Source: Mesorhizobium shangrilense
GTDB lineage: Bacteria > Pseudomonadota > Alphaproteobacteria > Rhizobiales > Rhizobiaceae
DNA: 64,000 bases
NCBI RefSeq assembly: GCF_040537815.1
Contig: NZ_JBEWSZ010000002.1
Span: forward strand, 558,001 to 622,000
Direction: 5' to 3'
Shown: piece after piece, positions 12,233 to 20,278 of the stretch
Position numbering within the stretch: position 1 is the first letter of the stretch
How the letters are laid out: each line of letters opens with the position of its first letter
Position numbers and translations under genes: made by a program
The notes under the pieces: generated by a model
What the model saw: only the letters and a program-made list of their open reading frames with translations
Databases searched by the model: none
What the model was told of the DNA's origin: nothing

Positions 12233-13162
12233 TCACCGCGGCAGGGCGCTATCAACCCCGACATCGGCAACTGCAGCCAGTTCGGCGGCAACGGCAGCGG
12301 CGCGGCGCGCCTTCGGACCGCGCATGGGCCAGACCAGCCGGCGCCGGATTGTCAGCGCCGGAACGTCGCGGCCGATCTCGACGAGATGGCCGGGGTCAAG
12401 GTGGCGCTTGAGAACCAGTTCGCTGGCCAGCAATGCGCCCATGCCGGCAATCGCCGCTTGCGCCGCAACGATTGTCAGGCCGAAACGCGGACCGTGGTCG
12501 ACGTCCTTCTTCTGCCGCCCTGCTGCAGCGAACCAGTCGCGCCAGGCCGGATAGACATCGTCGCCCATGGTCGGGTCGATGTGCAGCAGCGGCATCCTGT
12601 CGAGCACCTCAGCCGCATCCGGCCGGGTGCGGCCCTGGATCAGCGATGGTGCGCAGGCCGGGATCACCCGTTCAGTGAACAGGTCGATCGACGCGATGTC
12701 CTGCGCCGTGCTGTTGCGGTAGCTGATGGCGAGGTCGACGCCTTCGTCCAGCATGGCGTCGAGGGCAACCGAGGCGACGATGCGGACATCGAGCTTCGCC
12801 AATGCCGTGCGCACCCGGTCAAGGCGCGGCGCAAGCCACAGCGAGGCGAAGGATGGGTCGGCCGATATGGTGAAGGTCTCGGCCCGCCGTTCGAAACGCA
12901 ACCGGCGCAGGCCGGACGAGAGCGCGTCGAAGCCACGGTCGATGTCGGGCAGGGCGGCCTCGGCGGCGCGGGTCAGCACGATGCCATTGCCGGCGCGGCG
13001 GACCAGTTTTATGCCCAGCCTGTCCTCCAACTGCCTGATCTGATGGCCGACGGCTCCCGGCGTCACGCCGAGCTCCTCGGCCGCCCGCGTCAGGCTGCCG
13101 CTTCGCGCCGCGGCCGCGAGCGCCCGCAGGGCCGATAGAGGAAGGTCTCTCAGTGTCGTCAT
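12233..13162 (-). CDS. LysR-family regulator (GcvA-like)
   Basis: A 309-residue LysR regulator: N-terminal winged helix (LSALRALAAAARSGSLTRAAEE ... TPGAVGHQIRQLEDRLG) and a C-terminal periplasmic-binding-like effector domain. The N-terminal pattern is GcvA-like. It is divergent from the dioxygenase gene 104 bases away, the usual arrangement for a LysR activator and its target. A 33-bp near-palindrome overlaps its own start codon, which suggests autoregulation. It converges on the hydrolase gene, ending 7 bases from it. Confidence 0.92.
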   Translation of the reverse strand: MTTLRDLPLSALRALAAAARSGSLTRAAEELGVTPGAVGHQIRQLEDRLGIKLVRRAGNGIVLTRAAEAALPDIDRGFDALSSGLRRLRFERRAETFTISADPSFASLWLAPRLDRVRTALAKLDVRIVASVALDAMLDEGVDLAISYRNSTAQDIASIDLFTERVIPACAPSLIQGRTRPDAAEVLDRMPLLHIDPTMGDDVYPAWRDWFAAAGRQKKDVDHGPRFGLTIVAAQAAIAGMGALLASELVLKRHLDPGHLVEIGRDVPALTIRRRLVWPMRGPKARRAAAVAAELAAVADVGVDSALPR

Positions 13163-13189
13163 GGATTGAGTTTATCTCAAATCATGACG
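13157..13189. promoter_or_regulatory. 33-bp near-perfect palindrome, likely LysR operator
   Basis: The left arm CGTCATGGATTGAG (13157-13170) and right arm CTCAAATCATGACG (13176-13189) match at 12 of 14 positions around spacer TTTAT. The inner part fits the LysR consensus T-N11-A (TTGAG-N5-CTCAA). It covers the LysR start codon and lies 78 bp before the dioxygenase start, so a bound regulator could repress itself and act on the divergent promoter. Confidence 0.7.
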
Positions 13190-13266
13190 AAGGAAAATCG
13201 TTTGATCGCATGGTGATCCAGCCATAGCCTCCTTGAAGGAAAATCAATCGCAAAGGAGAAGAAACC

Positions 13267-14463
13267 GTGCTGGATACACCGAGACACTCAACCGCGAATG
13301 GGGAGCTGGTCCGCGCCATCCGCAACGAAGGCGACCGTATCGCTGTTGATCTCGACAACGGCAGGACCGGCGGGCTTTCCACGCGTTGGCTGCGCCTGGC
13401 CTGCGAATGCGATGTGTGCGGCGATACCGCCTCCGGCAAGAGATGGCTGACGCCGGCCGATGTGCCGGTCGAGGTTCGGACCGCCACGCTCGACGTTTCG
13501 GCTGCCGAGGTGAGCGTCGTCTGGGATGACGGCCATGTCTCGCGCTATGGCTCGGAGTTTCTGGCGGGCCATGCCGGCGGCGGTTCAGGCCCGTCACGTT
13601 TCCAGCCGCAACTGTGGAGCAGCGATCTCAGTGGAAAACTCGGCCGGTTCGCCTTCGACGCGGTGGTCGAGGACGACGAGGCGCTGTTCGGCTCGCTGCG
13701 GGCGCTGCGCGACCATGGCATCGCCATGCTGACCGGCGTCCCCGCTGAGACTGAAGCGACGGCCCGGGTGGCTGGCCGCTACGGGCCGATCCGCGAGACC
13801 AGCTACGGCAAGGTGTTCGACCTGATCTCGCGGCCGGACGCGCGGGTGGCCGGAGAGACCGCACGGGCGCAGATCCCGCATACGGATGAGCCGTTTCGCT
13901 ATTCGCCGCCGGGCTTCATCTTCTTCCATGCCATCCGGACCGGCGCGGGCACGGGCGGCACATCGCTGATGGTCGACGGGTTTCATGTCGCTGAACTGAT
14001 GCGGAAGAACTCGGCCGAACTGTTCGGCCTCCTGACGCGGCACGGCGTTACCTTCCATCGCGAGCATGCGGGCGAAGTGTTCTTCAGTGCCGAGGCGCAT
14101 GTCATCAGCCTCGACGCCGCCGGCGCTGTCACCGGCATCCGCTACAACGACCGCTGCCTGGCGCCACAGGCGGCGCCGCTGGATCGCATCGATGGGCTGA
14201 TCGAGGCGCTGGCCGAGCTGACGCGGCTGATCTGCGATCCGCAAAACCAGTTCCAGCACCAGCTGCAACCGGGCGAGGTGCTGGTGTTCGACAACCAGCG
14301 CGTCATGCATGGCCGCAGCGCCTTCGATCCGACGCTGGCGGTGCGGCATCTCAGAAGCTGCAACATCGACCGCGATGGCGTCCACAGCGCGTTCCGCACG
14401 CTGGCGCGGCGTTTCGCGCCGGACGAGGCGGAGGCGGTGCTTTATCAGGGCGCAATTTTCTAG
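13267..14463 (+). CDS. TauD/gamma-butyrobetaine-hydroxylase-like 2-oxoglutarate dioxygenase
   Basis: A 398-residue Fe(II)/2-oxoglutarate-dependent oxygenase. The first about 100 residues form the small GBBH-type N-terminal domain with the Cys cluster WLRLACECDVCG (zinc site in relatives). The rest is the TauD jelly roll with the metal HxD in IPHTDEPFRY, distal His in NQRVMHGRSAF, and the following Arg that binds 2-oxoglutarate. Relatives hydroxylate gamma-butyrobetaine or similar trimethylammonium compounds; the substrate here is inferred only to that class. GTG 13267 is preceded by AAAGGAGAAG. Likely controlled by the divergent LysR. Confidence 0.85.
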   Translation: MLDTPRHSTANGELVRAIRNEGDRIAVDLDNGRTGGLSTRWLRLACECDVCGDTASGKRWLTPADVPVEVRTATLDVSAAEVSVVWDDGHVSRYGSEFLAGHAGGGSGPSRFQPQLWSSDLSGKLGRFAFDAVVEDDEALFGSLRALRDHGIAMLTGVPAETEATARVAGRYGPIRETSYGKVFDLISRPDARVAGETARAQIPHTDEPFRYSPPGFIFFHAIRTGAGTGGTSLMVDGFHVAELMRKNSAELFGLLTRHGVTFHREHAGEVFFSAEAHVISLDAAGAVTGIRYNDRCLAPQAAPLDRIDGLIEALAELTRLICDPQNQFQHQLQPGEVLVFDNQRVMHGRSAFDPTLAVRHLRSCNIDRDGVHSAFRTLARRFAPDEAEAVLYQGAIF

Positions 14464-14529
14464 GAGACGAACCCACGCTTCTCGCCATTGCAAAGACAGA
14501 CTAAGGAGAGAAAACGAACCGGGCATCGC

Positions 14530-15567
14530 GTGTCGAACTATCCGCTCTCCTACAAGCTGTCGTGGCTGCCACGCTTCCTGAAGCCGTCGCTTGGCGGCGA
14601 CACCGGCGGTTTTGCAGACATGGCCGAAACCCTGATCGATCCACCACCAGCGCGGACGGTGCGGCTGGCTTTCGTCGGCGACATCTCGGCCGTCGCCAAT
14701 TCCAGCGCGCCGGCATGCGATCCGGCGATCGCGGCATTGCTTGGCTCCGCCGATCTGGTTGTCGGCAATTGCGAAAGCCCGATCGTGGAGCGACCGAGCG
14801 CCGTGCTCGGCACGATGCTCGGCACACATCATGCGATGACCGAGCGGTTTCTCGCCGAGGCGCTGGCGGCGGTTGGCATAGCTCGCGAAAAACTCGTTCT
14901 GTCGCTGGCCAACAACCATGTGCTCGACCAGGGCATCGCCGGCTTCGACGAGACCGTGGCGGCGCTCAAGCGGCTGGGCATCCGCACCATCGGCACGGTT
15001 GAGGACGGTCCAGTCACACGGTTTGATGTTGGTCCGCTCAGCGTCGGCCTTGCCGCCTTCACGCTATGGCGCAACGCCGATGCGGAAGCCTTTGCGGGCC
15101 GTGTGTTGATGGACAGCGATCCGGATTGGGCGCGCGAGGCCGGCGATGTCGATCTCCTTTGCGTGGTGCCGCATTGGGACTGGGAGTTCCGGCATTTTCC
15201 GCGCGACGAGACGCGCGCGCTGGCGCGGCGGCTGGCGGCGCAGGGTGTCGGGTTGATAGCAGGCCACCATGCCCATGTCGTCCAGCCGGTGGAGCGGATC
15301 GGCGGCACGGTCGTCGCCTACGGGCTAGGCGATTTCCTCGGCACCGCCTTCGCCAGGCAGCCCTGGCCCGGCCGCATCGGCGGCATCCTCGTTGTCGACA
15401 TCAGCGCCGATGCGGGCACGCCGGGCGCGATTGTCCGCTACGGTTTGCACCCGTTCGTCCGGCTGCGCGCCGGCGATCATGAGCGGCTGGTGGTGGTGGA
15501 GGGACTAGGAGGTGTATTGAGGCGGAAGGTTATGGGCCGCCTTGATGCGGTGCTTGGTCGTCGTTGA
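14530..15567 (+). CDS. CapA/PgsA-like metallophosphatase-fold protein
   Basis: A protein of about 345 residues with the CapA-family (calcineurin-like) motifs: LAFVGDIS, VVGNCESPI, LSLANNHVLDQG, VVPHWDWEF, AGHHAHVVQPVE and VAYGLGDFLG. Family members are linked to poly-gamma-glutamate capsule, but most distant ones have unknown substrates and no capsule genes are seen nearby. I place the start at GTG 14530 (MSNYPLSYK); an in-frame TTG at 14488 with no better ribosome site is possible. It follows the dioxygenase by 66 bases and is probably co-transcribed. Confidence 0.8.
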   Translation: MSNYPLSYKLSWLPRFLKPSLGGDTGGFADMAETLIDPPPARTVRLAFVGDISAVANSSAPACDPAIAALLGSADLVVGNCESPIVERPSAVLGTMLGTHHAMTERFLAEALAAVGIAREKLVLSLANNHVLDQGIAGFDETVAALKRLGIRTIGTVEDGPVTRFDVGPLSVGLAAFTLWRNADAEAFAGRVLMDSDPDWAREAGDVDLLCVVPHWDWEFRHFPRDETRALARRLAAQGVGLIAGHHAHVVQPVERIGGTVVAYGLGDFLGTAFARQPWPGRIGGILVVDISADAGTPGAIVRYGLHPFVRLRAGDHERLVVVEGLGGVLRRKVMGRLDAVLGRR

Positions 15568-15579
15568 TTGCTGGCAGTC

Positions 15580-15768
15580 GTTAGCGCTGCCCCTCATCGC
15601 CCTGCCGGGCACTTCTCCCCGTATAGTGACGGGGAGAAGGACGCTGTCGCCTATGATTTCGCCAATCTCCAGCGTTGTAGAAAAGGCGCTAAGGGTCGCG
15701 GAAGCTCTCTTCTCCCCGTCACTATACGGGGAGAAGTGCCCGGCAGGGCGATGAGGGGCAGCGCTAAC
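15580..15768. repeat. long palindromic repeat with perfect 60-bp inverted arms
   Basis: The arm 15580-15639 (gttagcgctgcccctcatcg ... ggggagaag) is exactly complementary to 15709-15768. Each arm also holds its own smaller palindrome (cttctccccg ... cggggagaag). The 69-base centre includes atgatttcgccaat, which also occurs in the centre of the copy at 47.7 kb. No ORF or transposase is present. It separates the CapA-like gene from the DUF3137 gene. Confidence 0.93.
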
Positions 15769-15841
15769 TGACCGCATTCTTGGCAAGCGCAATCTGCCAC
15801 AGTGGTTGCACTGCCTCTCCCGCAAAACCCGCTATCATACG

Positions 15842-16846
15842 ATGGCCGAGATCAAGCACTCTGCTTGGGGGATGGTGATGGAAACAGCCGGGTTTATGCC
15901 GAGCGAAGCTGACATCGCCGGCATCAAGAGAGGCCTCGACGCCTATGAGGCGACGAGGGCGTCCACCTACTGGCGGGTGCGCTGGCGGGCGCCGTTGTTC
16001 GTCGTCCTGGTGCTGATCTTCGTGGTTGTCGTGGGCTGGGTGTTCAACAAGGTCGCCGACCCCCGCGAGCAATGGCTGTCGACGCCGCATGTGCTTCTCT
16101 ATGTCGTCGGCCTCGCGGCAGCGGTGTTTCTTTATTTCCGGGAGACAAGGCCGGCGCGTGTGCTGCAGCGATCATACCGCGACACGCTGCTGCCGATCAT
16201 TTTCGACTTCATCCAGGATATCAGCTACCGGCATGGCGTGGCGCCGAATTCCTTCGACCGGCTGCCGCGCGAGACGGTCGGCTCGTTCAACCGGCAGGCT
16301 TTCGACGACATTGTGTCCGGCCGCTACGAGGACTTTCCGTTCGAGCTTTACGAGGCAAATCTCCGGGAAGGGTCGGGCAAGGGCGCAACAACGATTTTCC
16401 GTGGTGTCATCGTGGCTTTCGAGGCTATCGCGCCGTTTCCGGGAATACTGGTGGCATCGCGGCGCGCCAACCGTGACGTCGGCTTTTTTCGCGGCATCTT
16501 CACAGCCAGGATGCAGTTGCTTTCGTCCGGCGTGCCCGAACTCGATGCCGCCTATGAATTCCGCACCGACAATGCCGAGGCGGCGCGGCCGCTGGTGGCC
16601 GGCAGGCTGGCGCAGGCGCTGACATGGCTCGGCGAAACCTGGCCTGATGACCCAGCGCGTATCGCGCTCAGTGGCGGCGATGGTTTCCTGCTGCTTCCAC
16701 AGACGAAAAACTTCTTCGAACTGCCGGATATATCGGTGCCGCTCGACTACCAGACCCATGTCGCACCGATGATCACCGACATGGGCGCGATGCTGGCGAC
16801 GGCGGCACTGGTGCGCAAGATCGGCGCGAGGGATGAGGCAAGCTAG
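15842..16846 (+). CDS. DUF3137-like membrane protein
   Basis: A 334-residue protein starting MAEIKHSAWGMVMETAGFM, with two hydrophobic segments near residues 50-70 and 85-105 and a large cytoplasmic C-terminal part. The pattern (two TM helices, RSYRDTLLPIIFDFI, then FELYEA and a Phe/Pro-rich 'FPGILVASRR' region) matches what I recall of DUF3137. Function unknown. ATG 15842 is preferred over an in-frame ATG 36 bases upstream, which falls close to the repeat. It converges with the DUF2314-like gene, 17 bases apart. Confidence 0.7.
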   Translation: MAEIKHSAWGMVMETAGFMPSEADIAGIKRGLDAYEATRASTYWRVRWRAPLFVVLVLIFVVVVGWVFNKVADPREQWLSTPHVLLYVVGLAAAVFLYFRETRPARVLQRSYRDTLLPIIFDFIQDISYRHGVAPNSFDRLPRETVGSFNRQAFDDIVSGRYEDFPFELYEANLREGSGKGATTIFRGVIVAFEAIAPFPGILVASRRANRDVGFFRGIFTARMQLLSSGVPELDAAYEFRTDNAEAARPLVAGRLAQALTWLGETWPDDPARIALSGGDGFLLLPQTKNFFELPDISVPLDYQTHVAPMITDMGAMLATAALVRKIGARDEAS

Positions 16847-16863
16847 TCGGGCCGGGCATACGA

Positions 16864-17358
16864 TCAACAATCGTAACCGGAATTGTCGCGCACATAGTCG
16901 GCTTTTTCCTTCGACATTCTCTTGAACATCACACAGACCGTGAAGCTGCCGACTTGCCGCCCGTTGAGTCTGTATCCCCAGTCGGAAATATCGTCCCTCG
17001 TGAATTCTATGTTCTGGCCGAGGAAGACATTGCTCACGGCTTCCGGTTGGTTTGCCAATATGCCGACGAAGCCGGTTTCGGTGCGCCGAAACGGGATGAC
17101 CCAGAAGTGCTCGCTGATCTCCCCATCGCGCACCTCGATCTTCAATTTGAACCTGTCCGTCCCCGAGGGCGGCGCTTCGGCTAGGGCCAGGAACTGATCC
17201 AAGCTGGCAAGCGCCTTCGCAGTCGCTACCGCCATCTCGGGATCGTCCTTGGCAAACATAACCGCCTTGTTGTCGCTCGGATCCGTGGCTTGCGCGGACG
17301 CCAATCCCGGAGCAAACGCCAGCATCAAGCATAGCACGGAGCGTATTGCTGATTTCAT
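16864..17358 (-). CDS. exported DUF2314-like protein
   Basis: A 164-residue protein with a clear Sec signal (MKSAIRSVLCLMLAFAPGLASAQA). The mature part contains FKLKIEVRDGEISEHFWVIPFRR and FTRDDISDWGYRLNGRQVGSFT, typical of DUF2314 proteins; it ends with a Cys. Function is unknown and a periplasmic location is inferred from the signal. Confidence 0.75.
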   Translation of the reverse strand: MKSAIRSVLCLMLAFAPGLASAQATDPSDNKAVMFAKDDPEMAVATAKALASLDQFLALAEAPPSGTDRFKLKIEVRDGEISEHFWVIPFRRTETGFVGILANQPEAVSNVFLGQNIEFTRDDISDWGYRLNGRQVGSFTVCVMFKRMSKEKADYVRDNSGYDC

Positions 17359-17498
17359 GGAGTGGTGGCCCCCGACCCTCTTCTATAATGGCTGGCATTA
17401 TGGTGCATCGATTTCAAGATTGCAACCATGGCGCGAGTCTCGCCTCTGGTGAAATCTCTGATTTCGCCTGATCCATGAAACAAAATGTGTCTCGATGA

Positions 17499-17597
17499 TT
17501 ATTCCTCAGCCCGTTTCGTGATGTCGTCGGGCGTGCAATGCGGCGAGCATGTGATCGTCACATACCGGCAGCCGCAGGGATAACAGACTCTTTTCAT
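17499..17597 (-). CDS. possible 32-aa cysteine-rich small protein
   Basis: A short minus-strand frame, ATG 17597 to TAA 17499, encodes 32 residues with five cysteines (MKRVCYPCGCRYVTITCSPH, continuing CTPDDITKRAEE). The CxxCxC...CxxxC spacing would suit metal binding. No strong ribosome binding site precedes the ATG, and the frame is open only to a TAA 66 bases upstream. The rest of the 448-bp gap between 17359 and 17806 shows nothing else I can support. Confidence 0.3.
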   Translation of the reverse strand: MKRVCYPCGCRYVTITCSPHCTPDDITKRAEE

Positions 17598-17806
17598 AGG
17601 GAAAGCGCTGCCGCAAACGGCCTTCCGATTGGAGGGAAGGGCTGCCTTGTCGATAATGCGGCAGAATTAAGCCTATGATTCTGTTTGCGAAAAGTCACTC
17701 AACGTGATTTGCGGAGGCAAGGGCATCCGTACCAGTTTCAGGCCGTCCGGCGCCGTCGTTTCCCAAGGCGGCGGCCCGGAAAACCGAAACAGCACGGAGT
17801 GCACCG

Positions 17807-18049
17807 ATGAAGAAGACCCTCGCAACCACCGCCGCTCTGCTCGCCTTCCTTGGCACGGCCTATGCCGCGAACGTTCAGGGCACAATCCAGGCGGTCGACC
17901 CGACCACCAAGTCGATCACTCTCGATGACGGCAAGATCTATCAGCTGTCGCCGGAAGCCGCGATCGGGAAGCTCAAGGTCGGCGCCAAGGTCGCGGTCAC
18001 CGTCGATGACAAGACAGGCATCGTGACGTCGATCAAGAAAGGTTCGTAA
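17807..18049 (+). CDS. small exported DUF1344-like protein
   Basis: An 80-residue protein with a signal peptide (MKKTLATTAALLAFLGTAYAA) and a compact beta-rich domain (VQGTIQAVDPTTKSITLDDG ... KLKVGAKVAVTVDDKTGIV), the pattern of DUF1344 periplasmic proteins common in rhizobia. It is preceded by cggag seven to eight bases before ATG and followed by an intrinsic terminator, so it is probably a one-gene transcript. Function unknown. Confidence 0.85.
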   Translation: MKKTLATTAALLAFLGTAYAANVQGTIQAVDPTTKSITLDDGKIYQLSPEAAIGKLKVGAKVAVTVDDKTGIVTSIKKGS

Positions 18050-18092
18050 GTCGGCATCTGTCGGTCATATTTTCCATACCCTGTTCCAAGCT

Positions 18093-18123
18093 TGGCCGGT
18101 CCCCCGTGGGCCGGCCATTTTTC
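18093..18123 (+). terminator. intrinsic terminator of the DUF1344 gene
   Basis: Stem TGGCCGG / CCGGCCA (7 bp, 11-base loop) followed by a run of T, 44 bases after the stop. Confidence 0.75.
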
Positions 18124-18255
18124 TGGCACTGTCCGAGGGCGGCGCGTGTTGCCCACCGCCAAACGGCAATGTGACCCGACGGAACGGTTTTCCTCGACGT
18201 TCTATCATGCCATCAAGGCTTCGAGCGGTATGGCTGGAACGTGACAGGAGACTTC

Positions 18256-18879
18256 ATGCGGATGAGAACAGCGGTGGCAACACTGGCTTTCATCGCGCTT
18301 TGCGCATCGGCCCGGGCGGAGGACCTGAAGGCCTTCAAGCTGACCATAGACGGCGTGGCCGTCGACATCGATGCCGGCGAAAGCGTTGATATCACCCTGC
18401 CGGATGGCAAGCAGGCCAAGGCGACGCTGGAGCGCAACGACTTCGCCACCTTTTCAGGCAGCAGCTTCTCCTTCGTGCATCCGAGCAATATTTCGGTCAC
18501 CAAGACCGACCTCGGCGACAACATCAACCAGTATCTGATGGCGTCGGCGCTTGGAACGATCGTGCTGGTGCAGGAATATTCGGCGATGAACCCGGTGTCG
18601 CTTAACCAGCTGATGCTGCAGGAGATGACCAAGGAATCGGTGCAGGCCGGCGCGACGCTGACGCAGGAGCCGACGACGCGAAAGCTGGCCGACGGCAGGG
18701 AACTGACCGGCATCCACGCCGCGGTGAAGACGCGCACCGAGAGCGCTGACTATGAGGTGCTGAGCTACGGCGCCGCCGACCAGGGGATCATTATGGTCAC
18801 GCGCATAGACCATAAGAACGACAGCACTGAAGCGCCGCTGCTCGGCAAATTCTGGGAAAGCCTGAAGGTCAAGCTGTAG
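18256..18879 (+). CDS. exported protein of unknown function
   Basis: A 207-residue protein with signal peptide MRMRTAVATLAFIALCASAR (cut probably after ARA). The mature part is beta-rich (FKLTIDGVAVDIDAGESVDI; KQAKATLERNDFATFSGSSF) with no cysteine pairs or known catalytic motif, ending FWESLKVKL. ATG 18256 is placed after ACAGGAG; a GTG at 18241 would put the site inside the gene. I do not recognise the family. Confidence 0.75.
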   Translation: MRMRTAVATLAFIALCASARAEDLKAFKLTIDGVAVDIDAGESVDITLPDGKQAKATLERNDFATFSGSSFSFVHPSNISVTKTDLGDNINQYLMASALGTIVLVQEYSAMNPVSLNQLMLQEMTKESVQAGATLTQEPTTRKLADGRELTGIHAAVKTRTESADYEVLSYGAADQGIIMVTRIDHKNDSTEAPLLGKFWESLKVKL

Positions 18880-18936
18880 GCCAACCAATCGCTTGTGCTG
18901 GCGATCTGGCCGCAAGCGAGCGAGACTGATCGGCTA

Positions 18937-19458
18937 CTACAGCCCCCTCGGCATCAGGCCTGCCAGCCAGTTCACGGAGCGCTTCGCCGCATCGGCGGTC
19001 GCCGAGGCGGCGCGGCCGAGATCGGTCTTGACCACGGCATAGCCGTTCTTCGTGCGGTAGAGCACGCCGGTGCCGCCATCCACCACCTGCTCATAGGCGA
19101 CGGGCCGGGCGGCGGCCGCTTCCATGGCCGTCGTCGGCGCGCCGACAGGCACGTTCGGCCGGTGGCTCAGTTCCGGCGGCAAAGGGGGTTCGGGTTCGAC
19201 AGCCCGGCTGGCAGGTTTCAATTCCGGACGGGACGCGGTCGCGGCCAATTGCGAAGAAGACGACGAGCCCTGCGTGCGGCAGATGCCGGACACCAGCGGG
19301 TAGTTGAAATTGTGCTGGCGCAGGATCTGGCTTTTCATCGCGGCTTCGCAATCGGCAACAGTCGCCCATTTGGCGGGCGTCTCGCCGATATATTCGCAAA
19401 GCTTCGCGTCGCAGTCGCAGCCGACGATGGTCATGGCGACAAGGGCGGTCTTGATCAC
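18937..19458 (-). CDS. hypothetical protein, possible lipoprotein
   Basis: A 173-residue protein starting MIKTALVAMTIVGCDCDAKL. The short hydrophobic start ending in Cys resembles a lipobox, but VGC lacks the usual small residue pattern. A cysteine-bearing N-terminal part (CEYIGETPAKW, DCEAAM, GICRTQ) is followed by a Pro-rich linker and a C-terminal part (NGYAVVKTDLGRAASATADA). No family recognised. It converges on the preceding exported protein. Confidence 0.6.
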   Translation of the reverse strand: MIKTALVAMTIVGCDCDAKLCEYIGETPAKWATVADCEAAMKSQILRQHNFNYPLVSGICRTQGSSSSSQLAATASRPELKPASRAVEPEPPLPPELSHRPNVPVGAPTTAMEAAAARPVAYEQVVDGGTGVLYRTKNGYAVVKTDLGRAASATADAAKRSVNWLAGLMPRGL

Positions 19459-20278
19459 GGTCTTGTCCCTTCGAATTCCCCCAACTCACCCATCGCCGCG
19501 GAACAAGGCGGGATTTGGATGCGATTGTGAAATGAGCGTGGCGAGGGAGCCAAAGGCTGCTTTGATGCAAGGCGTGGCCGAAAGGCATCAGTAATCGTGG
19601 ATGTGCTCCAGTTTGGCACTTGCCTTCATCTGGGAAGTCAGCACGACTGTTCGCGAACGGCCATGCCGGTGCACGCATCGCCTTGGTCCACAAGCGAAAG
19701 ACAGTCGGCGCCGGGATTTCTCCCAGCGCCTCCCTGTCAGATCAGGACACGGTCGAGGCAGCAACTTCCGTAAAGTCGTCGCGCCATGCCGGCCTTGATT
19801 TTGACGGTCCTGCCAGCCGTTGCCCGAGGCAGCGTCCGTTCCAGACCACGCCGGTCTCCGCCCTTGCGGGCTTTGCCCTGCGCGCCATCGAAGGTTTTCG
19901 CCGTCCTTCATGGCAGCATCGGTCCGCCGTTGGCGTTCGCACGCTTTCCGCGGCCCCGTAGGTCTCGGCTTCCGTCCCTCAAACAGGCGAGCCTGCTTTC
20001 GCTTTGGGCCGTACGGGCCTCAGGAAATCCGCCTTTCCGCTTTGCCTTTCGGCTGGGCGATTGGTAGCCGCCTGAGATGGGTTTAACGTATGCCGGGTAA
20101 GGGCTTTGCGATACGGCCCGCAGCCTGTGGATAGCGGGATTATCGGGGATCGCGCCGCGTTGGCCGATCATGGCGAAAGCAGGGACAGCGCGTTTCGCCC
20201 CTTGCTCCGCTTGCAGGCGCGGGCTTCAATGCCGGCAAAGGATCGGGCACTGCATGCCCGGCGCCGGGAGGGTGCATA
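19459..20278. other. 820-bp region without a supported gene, possibly structured
   Basis: No ORF here has a ribosome binding site together with protein-like composition. On the minus strand, 19860-20100 is rich in short stable hairpins: GCCGAAAGGC, GGCCCGTACGGCC, GCGAAAGC and CAGGCTCGCCTG, close together and with GNRA-type loops. This suggests a structured RNA or an old repeat rather than protein. I do not match it to RNase P, tmRNA or 6S RNA. Confidence 0.4.

Noticed and set aside
15580..15768. CRISPR or insertion sequence
   Set aside because: Only two inverted arms, no regularly spaced direct repeats and no transposase.
19786..20086. Overlapping small ORFs in the 19.5-20.3 kb region
   Set aside because: Phe/Arg/Ser/Pro-rich composition, no ribosome sites, and several frames equally open, typical of noncoding GC-rich DNA.
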